64,000 bases of DNA from Paramecium pentaurelia (taxonomy: Eukaryota > Ciliophora > Oligohymenophorea > Peniculida > Parameciidae): the NCBI GenBank assembly GCA_905183005.1, contig CAJJDO010000098.1, positions 1-64,000 on the forward strand. The letters are read 5' to 3'. Under the pieces are notes generated by a model. The model worked only from the letters and a program-made list of their open reading frames with translations, was not told where the DNA came from and did not search any database. Below, in pieces: positions 25,078 to 36,891 of this stretch. The translations under genes were made by a program, and so were the position numbers. Each line of letters starts with the position of its first letter. Within the stretch, counting starts at the first letter, position 1.

Positions 25078-28000
25078 ATGAATATTTCTTTAAGTGAATT
25101 TGAAGATGAGGAATTCAATGATTTATATGAAAATTTTTCAGAATCAGCCCAATAATTGACGACAGCACCAGATGAAATTATGTTCATTGATGATTTAGTG
25201 TTGGGTGTTCACATTACTTATGATGATGTGTTGAAATTGAACAATGATGGAAAAATGAATTTTAAAAGTATGATCTACTTTATCAATTACCTTTAAAAGC
25301 GTTCTAAAACAGTTCATTAATATTACTTAGCCTATTAAAGATAAATGTTAGATCTTGTAGAATAATTGAATCCTTTATTAAGAAAAAATCAGCAAAAGGG
25401 AGATCCTATTAGTTACATTCTAATATTCTATTGGAATGACAGATGGGTGACTGGAATTTATAATTTAAAAACAACTATTTTAGATATTGTGGATCTATAG
25501 AAAAATAAGACAAAGGATGATTTAAAAAAAGCATATGAACAGTTATTAAAAAAAACAGGATTGGCTAAAGTCTCATTTAAGACAATCAATTTTATATTTT
25601 AAGAAGATAAAACAACTGATGGAGGAATGTACATTATAAATTATCTGTATTAAACAATAGTAAAAGGGTAATCATTTGTAAAACTATAGCCAAATGATAA
25701 AGTAAAATTGAAAAGTCAATTATTATGGTTATTTTTCAGAGGTGAAAAGTCATAACATGTTGATTATCCTGCATTACCAGCTTTAACATAATGGAATGAA
25801 AATGAGATTAAATAATATTAGATGGCTAATCTAGAGCCATTTCTAACTGGATATTGGACAGGAATTGAAGTATAATCGGCTGATTTTGAATTATTATAAA
25901 AATCTGGAAAATCAAAACCTCACATGATAGCCTTTTGGTTATCATATTTGTATTATTTTGATTTACAGAGTAAAACACCTCTTATTCCTTTTTTTGTAGT
26001 AGCAAATGGAGATGAAATATGTGAAGAATTTGAAGTAATCTTTAAACCAAGGAGAAGATAAGGTACAGAAAATTAAAGATTAATCATTTTATAATATATT
26101 AAAAATACTAGATGGGTATTTGCAATTTATCATATGATTTAAAAGACTTTAGATATTGTAGATTTATAAAATAAAAATGTCACTAAAGATGAATTGAAAA
26201 ATTCCTTTGATAAATTGATATCATCTTTAGTAACATACAATAATCCAGCACCAAATTATATATTCTAAAGTTATACAGATAGCACAGATGGCACTGAATA
26301 TATTTTAAATTGGCTTTGGTAATATACCTAAGGGATTTAACCTGATAAAATTAAATTTGGTTTTTCAGAGAAACGATAATTGAGACCAAAATTGATTTGG
26401 GCTTTAATTAGAATGTAGTAAACTGCTGTTTCAAGTTAAAAATCAATATAAATAGCCTCAAAAAAGAAAATAACTATTCCACAAATAGCATAAACTCCTC
26501 AAGCATAAACTTAATAAAGTGAAGTTTAAAATACTCCATCTTAAGCAGGAGGTAACAGATTTGGTAGATTTAGAAATAACACAAATACTAATAATGATAC
26601 ACCTCAATAGAAATCAAATAAAAATATTGAAGAATAAACTCCATAATAAAAAAAAACATTTGTAAGTTCATTTAGAAATAGATAATAAACTGCAACTTAA
26701 TAATCACCTATGAATTCTCCGTCTAAATCAGTTGCTTCAGATTAAAAGTCTGAATAATAAGAACCAATTTCAAAAAAATCATCTTTATTTAGCAAAAGCA
26801 AACCATAATCTGATCAATCACCTAAATCCTAAACAAGTGAGACTTCAATTTAATTGGCAAAACCAGCATCTAGAACATTTACTGGGAAAAAGACTGTTTT
26901 GTAATCTGGAACTAAAGTAGGTACAACTAAAAATAGTTCTGCTCTTCATAAATAAGAACCAATTATTGAAACATAGAGAAGTGAAGAATATGATGAAGAA
27001 GAATTTTCAGATCTTTTTAATAAAAAGAAAAAATCAATAGATAATCCATAACCATCTATGGACAATTAAGATAGATTAGCCAAAATTTAAGAAGAATTGA
27101 CTGAATATTATCATGAATTAATTAATGATGAAGTTGATAAAGAAGTTGAAATTTAAAAGTTACAAGAAGTTTTTAGAATTAATGGAAAAATAAAATAATT
27201 TTTAGAATAAAGAAAAAAAATGACAATAGATGAAGTGTTAGATACTGTATAGAATAAGAGCACAATTAATTAAAGTGCTATTTATAATTCTAACTTATAA
27301 AATTATAGTACTATATTACATGATGATCAATCAATTCTAAGAATGATTAATGAAATGATTTAAGGAGAAGAAAATGAAGAATCTCTTTAAAATACTCTTT
27401 TAAAAAGATAGGATTATTTATTAAAATAAATGGAATAAATGGATATAAGTACTCCAAATGTAGATTATGAATTTCCAAAATCAAAAGATGAAAGCACTTT
27501 AAAAAATTAATCAACTACTCTTCCAACCATAAGAAGACACACTTCAGAATTTTTTCAAAAAAGTAATATAGCTGCAAAAAGATATGGAATGAAAATTGAA
27601 GTTCCTATGATGTAACAATTTTATAAAGATGGTAAAGTAAACAATTTAATCTTTAATTTTTTGCTTAAATTTTTTGAGGAAAAATCAATGCATCAACGTA
27701 AAAATAATAATGTTTTTCATCACTATAATACTAGTATTAAATTATTTCCTACGTAATTTTATTAAACATTATGCTTTAATTTAATCCATTCAACATTTAG
27801 AATTAATTATTTTGAGGCTAATTAATTCACTTTTGAATATACAGGGTAAGATGAAACAATATTTGATATTTTCGATTGGTTAGTTGTGCCTATAGTTGAA
27901 TATCCTACTGAATATTCAGTAGTATTTATCAATCTTAAAAGAAAGACATGTTATTGTTATTTACTATCCTCACTATCATTAAGAATCAAGGATCCATAAT

Positions 28001-28353
28001 ATATAAATCCAGAAAAGAATCCGTATATGAAAAATATCATCTCATTTTTATAATATGAGTTTGAAATTAAATTAAAAAAGCCTAGAGAAGAATTAGGGAG
28101 ATTTAGTTATCAATTTGGAGTTGTGAATGATACTAATAGTTTTGGTTACAGTTTAAATTATGATTATAGTGGATTGTATGCCTTGTATATTATTCTTCAT
28201 TTGGTCAAACACGGTCATAATTAAGAAATTGTTGTTGATTAATATTAAATTTAAGTATTGAAGAAGATATTCCATGATTTAATAGTTAAAATTGGATATA
28301 ATGAAGATGATAATTTATTTCATTTACTTGAAGAAAATTAATTTCCATTTTGA
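25078..28353 (+). CDS. Large protein with three Ulp1-like (C48) pseudoprotease modules
   Basis: One uninterrupted 1,091-residue frame with no intron needed. Module 1 (about residues 30-200) has RWVTGIYNLKTTILDIVDL followed by TTDGGMYIINYLYQ. Module 2 (about 255-440) repeats this as RWVFAIYHMIQKTLDIVDL and STDGTEYILNWLWQ. Module 3 (about 845-1091) has VPIVEYPTEYSVVFINL and YDYSGLYALYIILHLV. These resemble the HWxLxxIxxxxxxxxxYDSL and QxNxxDCGxF blocks of Ulp1/SENP SUMO proteases, but all three DCG cysteine positions are lost and the histidine is absent. A Q/S/K-rich linker of about 400 residues separates modules 2 and 3. A binding or scaffold role for SUMO-like modifiers is inference; the fold assignment is by pattern only. 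Confidence 0.6.
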
Positions 28354-28757
28354 ACAAATTAATTTAATCCTATTATTTCTGTGACTTGAGCAAATTCAAT
28401 CTTTATTATCTAAGATTCTCTCTCTTTCTTTTTAAAAACTTAATTAATTAAAGTATTTTAATACCCATAATCCACTAATATATTATATTATAATACACAT
28501 ATATTTTTGTAATTAAATCTCTACTTAATAATATTTTACATGATATGTCTATTTTACTTTAACTAAATAAATTGTTAAAAATTATAAGATGATTTATTTA
28601 TTTAGTTAAAATAAATAAGTTGTTTATTTACAAATATATTTGTAATAAGGATTATTTAATGAAAACAAAAATATGATTATAGAAAAATCTCATAAATTTA
28701 ATCTCATAAAAAATGAATTGATGATAATTATTGAAATTCTTAATTTAAATTTAATAA
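28354..28757. other. Intergenic between convergent genes
   Basis: Spacer of 404 nt between two 3' ends. It is unusually AT-rich and holds no recognisable gene. Confidence 0.5.
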
Positions 28758-29526
28758 TCAAATTAATGATGCTTAAACCATTCTATCACAAGTTTTTTCA
28801 ATTAAATTAACTATTTCTTCTTCTTTTTCCTATCTTTCTTCAGACAATTATTTTAAATCACCTTTAGTTCTTATAATTAAATCTTATAACATTCCAATTA
28901 TTTCATTTTCTTATTCTAATGTTTATCTTGTAATATCATTTAACTAATTGGATAATTTACTCATTTCAACACCACTTTTTTTCAAAATTTATTTATCAAA
29001 TAATTCTCTATCTTCTGTTTCACTTTTGATTTATTAATTAATTTTAGGTAAATGATTCTCTAACCCTCTTTAGATTTCATCAATTTATTCTTCTCTTAAT
29101 TTTGATTCAATTGTTAAATCTGATTTAATGAAAGTTATCTAAATATATTTTTAATTAAAATACCTTTTCATTTATGTAGGATTACAATTAATTGATTCCA
29201 TCTGCCCGTTCACTTTATTCAATTTATAATTGTTTATATGATAACTTTTCCAAATTTGATAATTTTTGAGAATATTAATTATGCTATAATTTGAATTCTT
29301 GTCTTTCCTAATCAATTTAATCAGTGAGCTCTTAGACTTATTCTTTTAACTATAAAACTTATTTATTGTAATTCTCTTTGATTGTTCTAATTCTTTCATC
29401 AATTTTATAGCTTCTCTCATTTAGCTTATCAATTCGATGAGCCTTACTTGTCCCTTATTTGATATCAAGATTATTTAGTTTGTTTGTTATTTAAAGAAAC
29501 CTTTCTTTTAATGGTTCTCTTTTCAT
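28758..29526 (-). CDS. SF-assemblin-like striated fibre protein
   Basis: 247 residues with one 25-nt intron (29139-29163). It is almost entirely a charged, Q-rich heptad-repeat coiled coil, beginning MKREPLKERFLQITNKLNN and passing through IDKLNERSYKIDERIRTI, the style of the SF-assemblin family that builds striated rootlets at basal bodies. Length also fits the family (about 250-290). A generic coiled-coil protein is the alternative. Confidence 0.6.
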
Positions 29527-29971
29527 AGTAAATTTTGAATTTAACATTAACTTAATTTTATAATTCGTTAAAATTATGAAATAAATTCTTAATAATAATA
29601 CTAAGCAATATAAAAATAAAATTCTAATATTAGATTTTTAATTGATTCTTCAAGATTCCTTTAATACTTTTTTATTTATTCTATTAAAACAGAAAATAAA
29701 ACATATTTATTATTATCCTATTAAATGGATTAATTTAATATTGAATAATGATATATATTCTATATTTAAATGGAAAATAGTGAATCAATTAATTTATTAG
29801 TGAAAGATGTATAATTAATTCATCAGCTGCATATATTTTATTTTAATAAATGATAAACTTATAAGAATTTTATTAAATATGAAATATAATCATTTGGATT
29901 TGGAATGTATAGTTTTATTATTTGAGATAATCAATTTCATTAGAATGTAATTGTATTTAAATATAAAATTC

Positions 29972-29992
29972 ATATATATATATATATATATA
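29972..29992. repeat. (AT)n microsatellite
   Basis: About ten AT dinucleotides in the 557-nt spacer between the SF-assemblin-like gene and isocitrate dehydrogenase. The spacer otherwise holds nothing recognisable and presumably contains the promoters of both divergent genes. Confidence 0.8.
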
Positions 29993-30083
29993 ATTTAATC
30001 AAAAATATCTTATTAAACAATTTTATAATCGTCATTCATAAAGTCTCATCATATTTTGCATCATAATATTAAAATTATAAGTA

Positions 30084-31279
30084 ATGGACGCAAAAATTAA
30101 GGTTGATAATCCAGTTGTAGAGATGGATGGAGATGAAATGACTAGAGTAAATATAAATTAATATAAAAGGTTATTTGGGCTTGGATTAAAGAATATCTAA
30201 TCACACCCTTTTTGGATGTTCCAATAAAATATTATGATTTGGGAATGGAAAATAGAGACAAGACCGATGACAAGGTGACTATTGAATGTGCTAAGGCAAT
30301 TCAAGAATGTAAAGTTGGAATCAAATGTGCTACAATGTATTAAAATATATCAATTATCTTAGTACTCCAGATGAGGCAAGAGTGAAGGAATTCAATTTGA
30401 AATATATGTGGAAATCTCCAAATGGTACTATTAGAAACATCTTAAATGGAACAGTGTTTAGAGAACCTATTTTGATTAAGAATATTCCTAGACTTGTTCC
30501 AGGATGGACTAAGCCAATAGTTATTGGTCGTCATGCATTTGGTGATTAATATAAAGCTACAGATCTTCGTTTTTAGAAGGAAGGAAAGTTTGAAGTGTTA
30601 TTTACACCAAAAGATGGAAGTGAACCTTAAAGAGTTGAAGTGTTTGATTTTTAAGGAACAGGAGGTGTTGCTATGGCTATGTATAATACAGATGAATCAA
30701 TAACAGCATTTGCTCATGCTTGTTTCTAACATGCAATTGAATTAGGATATCCCTTGTATTTATCAACCAAAAATACCATTCTTAAAGTTTATGATGGTAG
30801 ATTCAAAGATATCTTTTAACATTTATATGATACTAAATATAAACCTGATTTTGATGCTAAGAAGATTTGGTATGAACATAGATTAATTGATGATATGGTA
30901 GCATATATGATAAAGAGTGAAGGTGGATTTGTTTGGGCTTGTAAAAATTATGATGGAGATGTTTAATCTGATACTTTGGCATAAGGTTTTGGATCACTTG
31001 GTTTGATGACTAGTGTATTAGTTAGTCCAGATGGATGTGTTGAAGCTGAAGCTGCACATGGAACTGTTACAAGACATTATAGATTACATTAATAAGGCAA
31101 AGAAACATCAACTAATTCAATTGCTAGTATTTATGCTTGGACAAGAGGATTATTACATAGAGCCAAATTAGATAATAATAAAGAATTAGAAAGATTTTGC
31201 AATACTCTTGAAGCAAGTATCATAGAAGCAGTAGAAAAAGGATTTATGACTAAGGATTTAGCCATTTGTGTTCATAATA
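30084..31279 (+). CDS. IDH: NADP-isocitrate dehydrogenase, 5' part up to an N
   Basis: Oxidative decarboxylation of isocitrate to 2-oxoglutarate with NADP reduction. It starts MDAKIKVDNPVVEMDGDEMTRVIW, lacks a mitochondrial presequence, and so looks cytosolic. Introns are 30147-30169 and 30337-30362. Conserved blocks include SPNGTIRNIL, GTVFREPI, IGRHAFGD, the KSEGGFVWACKNYDGD region and the AAHGTVTRHYRLHQ motif. The frame is interrupted by the N at 31280 after ICVHNT. Joining this part directly to 32366-32479 gives a complete 411-residue enzyme, the normal size. Confidence 0.95.
30195..31279. repeat. Left copy of 1,085-bp direct repeat at an N
   Basis: Recurs at 31281-32365 with offset 1,086. 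Two differences were seen, at 30651/31737 (T/C) and 30657/31743 (A/T), both synonymous third positions of the isocitrate dehydrogenase frame. Confidence 0.9.
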
Positions 31280-31280
31280 N

Positions 31281-32479
31281 ATCTAATCACACCCTTTTTG
31301 GATGTTCCAATAAAATATTATGATTTGGGAATGGAAAATAGAGACAAGACCGATGACAAGGTGACTATTGAATGTGCTAAGGCAATTCAAGAATGTAAAG
31401 TTGGAATCAAATGTGCTACAATGTATTAAAATATATCAATTATCTTAGTACTCCAGATGAGGCAAGAGTGAAGGAATTCAATTTGAAATATATGTGGAAA
31501 TCTCCAAATGGTACTATTAGAAACATCTTAAATGGAACAGTGTTTAGAGAACCTATTTTGATTAAGAATATTCCTAGACTTGTTCCAGGATGGACTAAGC
31601 CAATAGTTATTGGTCGTCATGCATTTGGTGATTAATATAAAGCTACAGATCTTCGTTTTTAGAAGGAAGGAAAGTTTGAAGTGTTATTTACACCAAAAGA
31701 TGGAAGTGAACCTTAAAGAGTTGAAGTGTTTGATTTCTAAGGTACAGGAGGTGTTGCTATGGCTATGTATAATACAGATGAATCAATAACAGCATTTGCT
31801 CATGCTTGTTTCTAACATGCAATTGAATTAGGATATCCCTTGTATTTATCAACCAAAAATACCATTCTTAAAGTTTATGATGGTAGATTCAAAGATATCT
31901 TTTAACATTTATATGATACTAAATATAAACCTGATTTTGATGCTAAGAAGATTTGGTATGAACATAGATTAATTGATGATATGGTAGCATATATGATAAA
32001 GAGTGAAGGTGGATTTGTTTGGGCTTGTAAAAATTATGATGGAGATGTTTAATCTGATACTTTGGCATAAGGTTTTGGATCACTTGGTTTGATGACTAGT
32101 GTATTAGTTAGTCCAGATGGATGTGTTGAAGCTGAAGCTGCACATGGAACTGTTACAAGACATTATAGATTACATTAATAAGGCAAAGAAACATCAACTA
32201 ATTCAATTGCTAGTATTTATGCTTGGACAAGAGGATTATTACATAGAGCCAAATTAGATAATAATAAAGAATTAGAAAGATTTTGCAATACTCTTGAAGC
32301 AAGTATCATAGAAGCAGTAGAAAAAGGATTTATGACTAAGGATTTAGCCATTTGTGTTCATAATACAATGAAGTATAATAATATATTTATCTTTTAGTGT
32401 TCCAAGAGATTAATATTTGAATACCTTAGAATTCATTTAAAAAGTAGCAGAAATATTAAAAGTCAATCTAACAAAATGA
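31281..32479 (+). CDS. IDH: NADP-isocitrate dehydrogenase, second copy lacking the start
   Basis: Begins at the codons for LITPFLDVP directly after the N and runs to the true 3' end (…VAEILKVNLTK, TGA 32477). Introns are 31423-31448 and 32373-32397. The first 31 codons are missing. Either it is the same gene duplicated by the assembly or a second tandem gene whose 5' end lies in the gap. Its stop is only 4 nt from the stop of the convergent ubiquitin-ligase gene. Confidence 0.9.
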
Positions 32480-32483
32480 GTTA

Positions 32484-35029
32484 TCATAATGATATTAAAT
32501 TATCAGCAAATTAAAAGTTTTTATAGATCAACAAAACCCACCAGATATTTATACGATTGTCTTATTCTTCTTCTTTATCTTTGCAACTTCTTTCATTTAT
32601 TAGTTTTTTTTCTATAATTAATTAATAAAATTTAAATACTGGTACTATTGGATTTGTATCCCATTCTGTTCCTTCAATAATTCTAATAGGTTAGTAAGTA
32701 GTAAGTGGAATAAAACTATCATCCTCAACAAATGTTCCTAACACTTTATTTACTTGTTTCGGTTATATTTAACCTAATTATACTTTAAATAAATACTTGG
32801 TTGGGATGAAATAGTTGGAAATTATTCATCTTCAATAGTTTAATTTTAAAATATTGCAGATTCACTTTCTTCCCATTTTCCTTTTTTAGTTTAATTATTT
32901 TATTTTTTTTTCTTTTCTTACTATTATTATTTTTAAGGATCAACAATTTTTACTTAAAATTGATCAACTAAAGTCTATTCTTTTTTCTGTGTTTTTGCTA
33001 TTCAATTTTTACTAAAAAATTACGTAAAGTTGGAAAATCATATGTATCCAATTCTAAACCATTTTATTATTTTGGTTATTTCTAACAGCATAATTATTTA
33101 GTTTATTCAACTTTATCAGGTTTTGAAATTAGTTTAAATAATTAATCGTTTTTTTAGAAAAATTCCATATAAACGCATTCATTAACATCCTTCTATTCTT
33201 TGTGTATTTATTCCCCTTTTAATATCTTTGAACTTAAATTTACATACAAATAAAAAGGAACTAAATCACGATTGGTAATTTTTGATATATGTTCTAATTA
33301 TATATTTATAAATTACATTAAATGTTTGATAGATCATCTAATAATATGTGTTATTTAATGTGTTCTAATACTTATTATAATAAACCAAAATTTAATGCAA
33401 ATTTAAACTTACCCATCTCTTAGGTTCTTACATGTCTGAGTACTTCAATAAATTAAAAGATTCTTTCTTTTGGCATTATTGTATCAGCATAATTTTTAAG
33501 TTCTCCTGTTTCAATTCTTTAAACTAAATTTTTGTTCAATTCATCTAATAATTTTAAAAACAATTCTGAATAAGTGTTACAATTCATAATAATAGAATTA
33601 TATCTTCTTGGTAATTTTTATAATTCTTTAAAATATGCATCATCAAGAATTTTCCATTTATTTTTATTTTCTTTAACATCTCTCATAGCCATATAAAAAG
33701 TTATCAATCTTAATCCTGTTTTTAATTCAAACATTTTAATAAAATCACTAACAAATTTTTCAGCATTAAATCTATCTTATTCAAACATGCTTATCATTTT
33801 TCTAATTTAATCCTCTTTTCCTTTTTGATTTTTAAAAAAGAATGAACATTTTCTCAAAAAATAATCAAAATTAATACTAGGGATTGATGATGGTTTTACT
33901 ATTCTTATATCTTCTAATTAAATATTTTATTAATAATGAAGTTTTTCACTATGATCAGATTATTTATCAATTTCATCATTATAATCAACATATAAAAAGT
34001 CTCTAAAATCAATTTTTTCATCATTATGTTAATCAATATGTACAACAGCTCTTAAATTAGTTTATCTAAGTGATGGAAATTAATCACTAAAATCCAATCC
34101 TTCATTATCATTATATTATTTCATTTATTTTTTATTATCATAAAATCCAGCAAATTATTGAAGATTATGATGATTAAATTTTTTAATTCTTTGATCATGA
34201 CAATGAACTTAATTTCTATGTAAATCTAATTCTCCTGAAGTTTTAAATACAACTAACATTTATTTACATTCTATCTCTTCGCAACAAAAATGAGATAGTC
34301 TCAAATGCTTTTCATAACTTCCATGATCCTTGTAAAATATAAACTTACTATTCTCACACATATTACAATTAATATGGACTATGTTCAAATGTTATTTGAA
34401 TTTATCTTCATCATAAAAGTTTTTCTTGCAATATTTACAATAAGGATGTTTAAAGATGAGATTACTATCCTCATCATAATCTCCATATTATAAATGATGA
34501 CGATATTACTATTCTGTATAAACTTACTATTCTACAAGAAAGCAAGTCTTTTATTCTATACAAACTTCACTAATAATTATGAAATTTACAGATACCAAAA
34601 ATATCGTTGATGTTAATCTTTTAGATGATTTCTTAATTGATTGTAATTATTAATCTACTATTCAATTTAGCATTCTTAAAATGGACATTTGAATTAATTG
34701 AGACTTTCTACTTTAGATTTAATATCTTCAGAATCAGTATAAAAGACATCCTTTGCTTCCATCTAAAGAAGTCATATATAATAATATTATACTGAATATG
34801 CAATTGGAATAAGTTTATTTATTTGATAATCTTTATATTAAGCATTAAGATTGTCGGTGAGAATTATCTTATCTAATTATTATTTGCAAATAGGACACAT
34901 TTTTATTTTGCTTATTACTCTCATTTTAATCATGCATTAATAACAAAATGTCTTATGATTACAATGACCTAATGCAATTATGTCTACTTTTTCTATACAG
35001 AGTACACAATCTGATTCTACTTTATCCAT
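32484..35029 (-). CDS. ZNF598/Hel2-like E3 ubiquitin ligase
   Basis: 805 residues after removing introns 34763-34792, 34570-34595, 33294-33316, 32998-33023 and 32774-32796. ZNF598/Hel2 ubiquitinates small-subunit ribosomal proteins on collided ribosomes. Seen here: N-terminal RING (CVLCIEKVDIIALGHCNHKTFCYQC ... CPIC), then CCHC/C2H2 fingers in the family order (CEVCIEQKTCF, HPYCKYCKKNFYDEDKFKQH, HINCNMCENSKFIFYKDHGSYEKH, ELDLHRNQVH). FP(S/T)L-type motifs FPSLR, FPTLP and FPTIS are spaced through the C-terminal half, as in relatives. It is divergent from the coiled-coil gene with only 29 nt between the ATGs. Confidence 0.9.
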
Positions 35030-35058
35030 AATTAATTATAGAATTATATATTTAAGAT
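35030..35058. promoter_or_regulatory. 29-nt divergent intergenic region
   Basis: The ATG of the ZNF598-like gene (35029, minus) and the ATG of the coiled-coil gene (35059, plus) are separated by 29 nt of AT-only-like sequence. Both 5' ends and core promoters must therefore overlap each other or the coding regions. No specific element is identifiable. Confidence 0.55.
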
Positions 35059-35865
35059 ATGAGTAATTTCACAACAATTCGTTAAGAATCCACTGTTTAA
35101 GAAAGAAAGTAGGTTACTCTTCCTTAAACTCAATATGTAAATTTCGTTAATTCAATCTAGACCACAACCTATTTGAAATCAGAAAGACCAGAGGCTTATT
35201 AATTTTGGCATAAAAAAGGCAAACAAAATTCATACTAAAGTAAAGTGCTATCTACACATTATCAAATGTAAACTTCATTCAATCCTGGATAATCAATACA
35301 ATTAGGAGGTTGTGCCTCTAATATATAGTGTGGATCAAATGCTTAAAATTGCTGTCCACCTTAATAATAGGCTGTTGTAAGATTGGGAGTAGTATCAAGA
35401 GAAGAGATTGAAGCTCCATGGAGAGATGAAGTGTTATATTTATAATCATTGATTGCTGAATTGGAAAAGAAAAAGACTGTTGAAGTTGTGAAGGAAATGG
35501 ATAATACTAGAGTATTAAAAATTTTTACATTGTATAGGTTTATGAATTAGAATAGGAAAATGAAAGATTGAGATTATTAATACATCAGACTCAAAGTGAA
35601 ACAGTGACTTAAAGAATTACTGAAGTCAATAATGAAGCAGAGGTATGGAAGAGAAAATTTTAAGAAATTAATCATGATTATAGTGAAACTCAAGAGAAAT
35701 TAATGAATGCAGAAATAGAATTAGAAGCATTAAAGAAACAGAAGGTATTTCATTATTATTTTTATTTAGATCGTGACTTCATCCACAACAGTCACCAAAT
35801 CAGTTGTGAAAACTTCGGGTTCAACTGTTAGATAGTCTGTTTCAGGTATAAAGCCACCTGTCTGA
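35059..35865 (+). CDS. Coiled-coil protein, unknown
   Basis: 251 residues with introns 35512-35537 and 35745-35769. The N-terminal third is Q/S/T-rich with a cysteine cluster (GGCASNIQCGSNAQNCCPP). From about residue 115 there are two stretches of heptad-rich coiled coil (REEIEAPWRDEVLYL..., YELEQENERLRLL...), and the tail is rich in S, T and V. A cortical or basal-body structural role is plausible, but no family is recognised. Confidence 0.7.
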
Positions 35866-36654
35866 TTAAATAAAAGATTAATAATAATATTAAAGTTTAA
35901 TTTAAAAATTTAGTAAAATTATTATATTCATTATTGAAATATTTATTTTTATGTCATGATTCAACAGAAGCTTTAATTATTGAGTGAATTTTTAATTTAT
36001 TTTGATTTACTTAGATTGAAATAATTAAGAATATGAATATAATGAGATCTAATCATAGTTATGATTAATACTCAAGATTGAGTTTCTAAAGTTATTTATT
36101 AATGAAATTACATAGATCAAGTATTGATTTTTTGGCAGTGTTTATTGATTAAGTTATGTCGCTTAAAACTCAGATTTTTGAGAATCTCATTTTGATAATC
36201 ATTTCATTCTCTAACAAATATAACCAAATAGTTCAAAAATTATGTTATAAAAGCAGCATTTATATTCTGTAAAATACAATAATCATATAAAAAAACAAAT
36301 TGTTATGCTGATTTATATTATAATATGCTGCTCGACAATCTGGCTTTGTTAATGTAGGTAACAAATATTTAATGAATTTATCAATCTTCTAATATTGGAT
36401 CTTATTCCAAGCTGAATTTAAAAGCTGACCAGGAATATAAGGCAAACATAATTAAAATTAATTTAATTATTTTTCTAAAGAGAATTAAAATGAATTATTA
36501 CAATATATTATATTAAAATAATTTGTTTGGGTTTTTAATTTCTAAAATCATTTTTATAATTTTGATTTATTTCTCATTATTTTATTCAAATGAATAACTA
36601 GATTTAAGTTATTCATATTAATTGCTATAATTACTATTGGAATATTATTTTAAA
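35866..36654. other. Intergenic, nothing recognised
   Basis: AT-rich spacer of 789 nt with frequent TGA in all forward frames and no motif-bearing frame. Confidence 0.5.
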
Positions 36655-36891
36655 ATGCAAGTATTTCCATCTAAAGCCATAAACAAATTTATTTTGAGTG
36701 GTGACAATAGTCCAGCTGAAGAAGAGATTAGTCCAATTAAAATAACAAAAATCACAGAGTCTAGGCAAACAGCTGACTTAAACAAGTCTAAAAATAAAAG
36801 AAAGTTAAGAAAGAGTAGTGTTTAAGAAATAACAGATGAATTACTACAATGGAAATATTTTCTTGATCATAAATTTCAACATCATGACTGA
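36655..36891 (+). CDS. Small basic protein, hypothetical
   Basis: A 78-residue intronless frame, MQVFPSKAINKFILSGDNS..., with an acidic patch (PAEEEISP) and a strongly basic patch (KSKNKRKLRKSS) that could be a nuclear localisation signal. Composition is coding-like, but there is no homolog I recognise. Upstream codons in frame (LEYYFK) lack an ATG. Confidence 0.45.

Noticed and set aside
29972..29992. (AT)n tracts as replication origin or matrix element
   Set aside because: Simple AT runs are common in this AT-rich genome; nothing links them to an origin.
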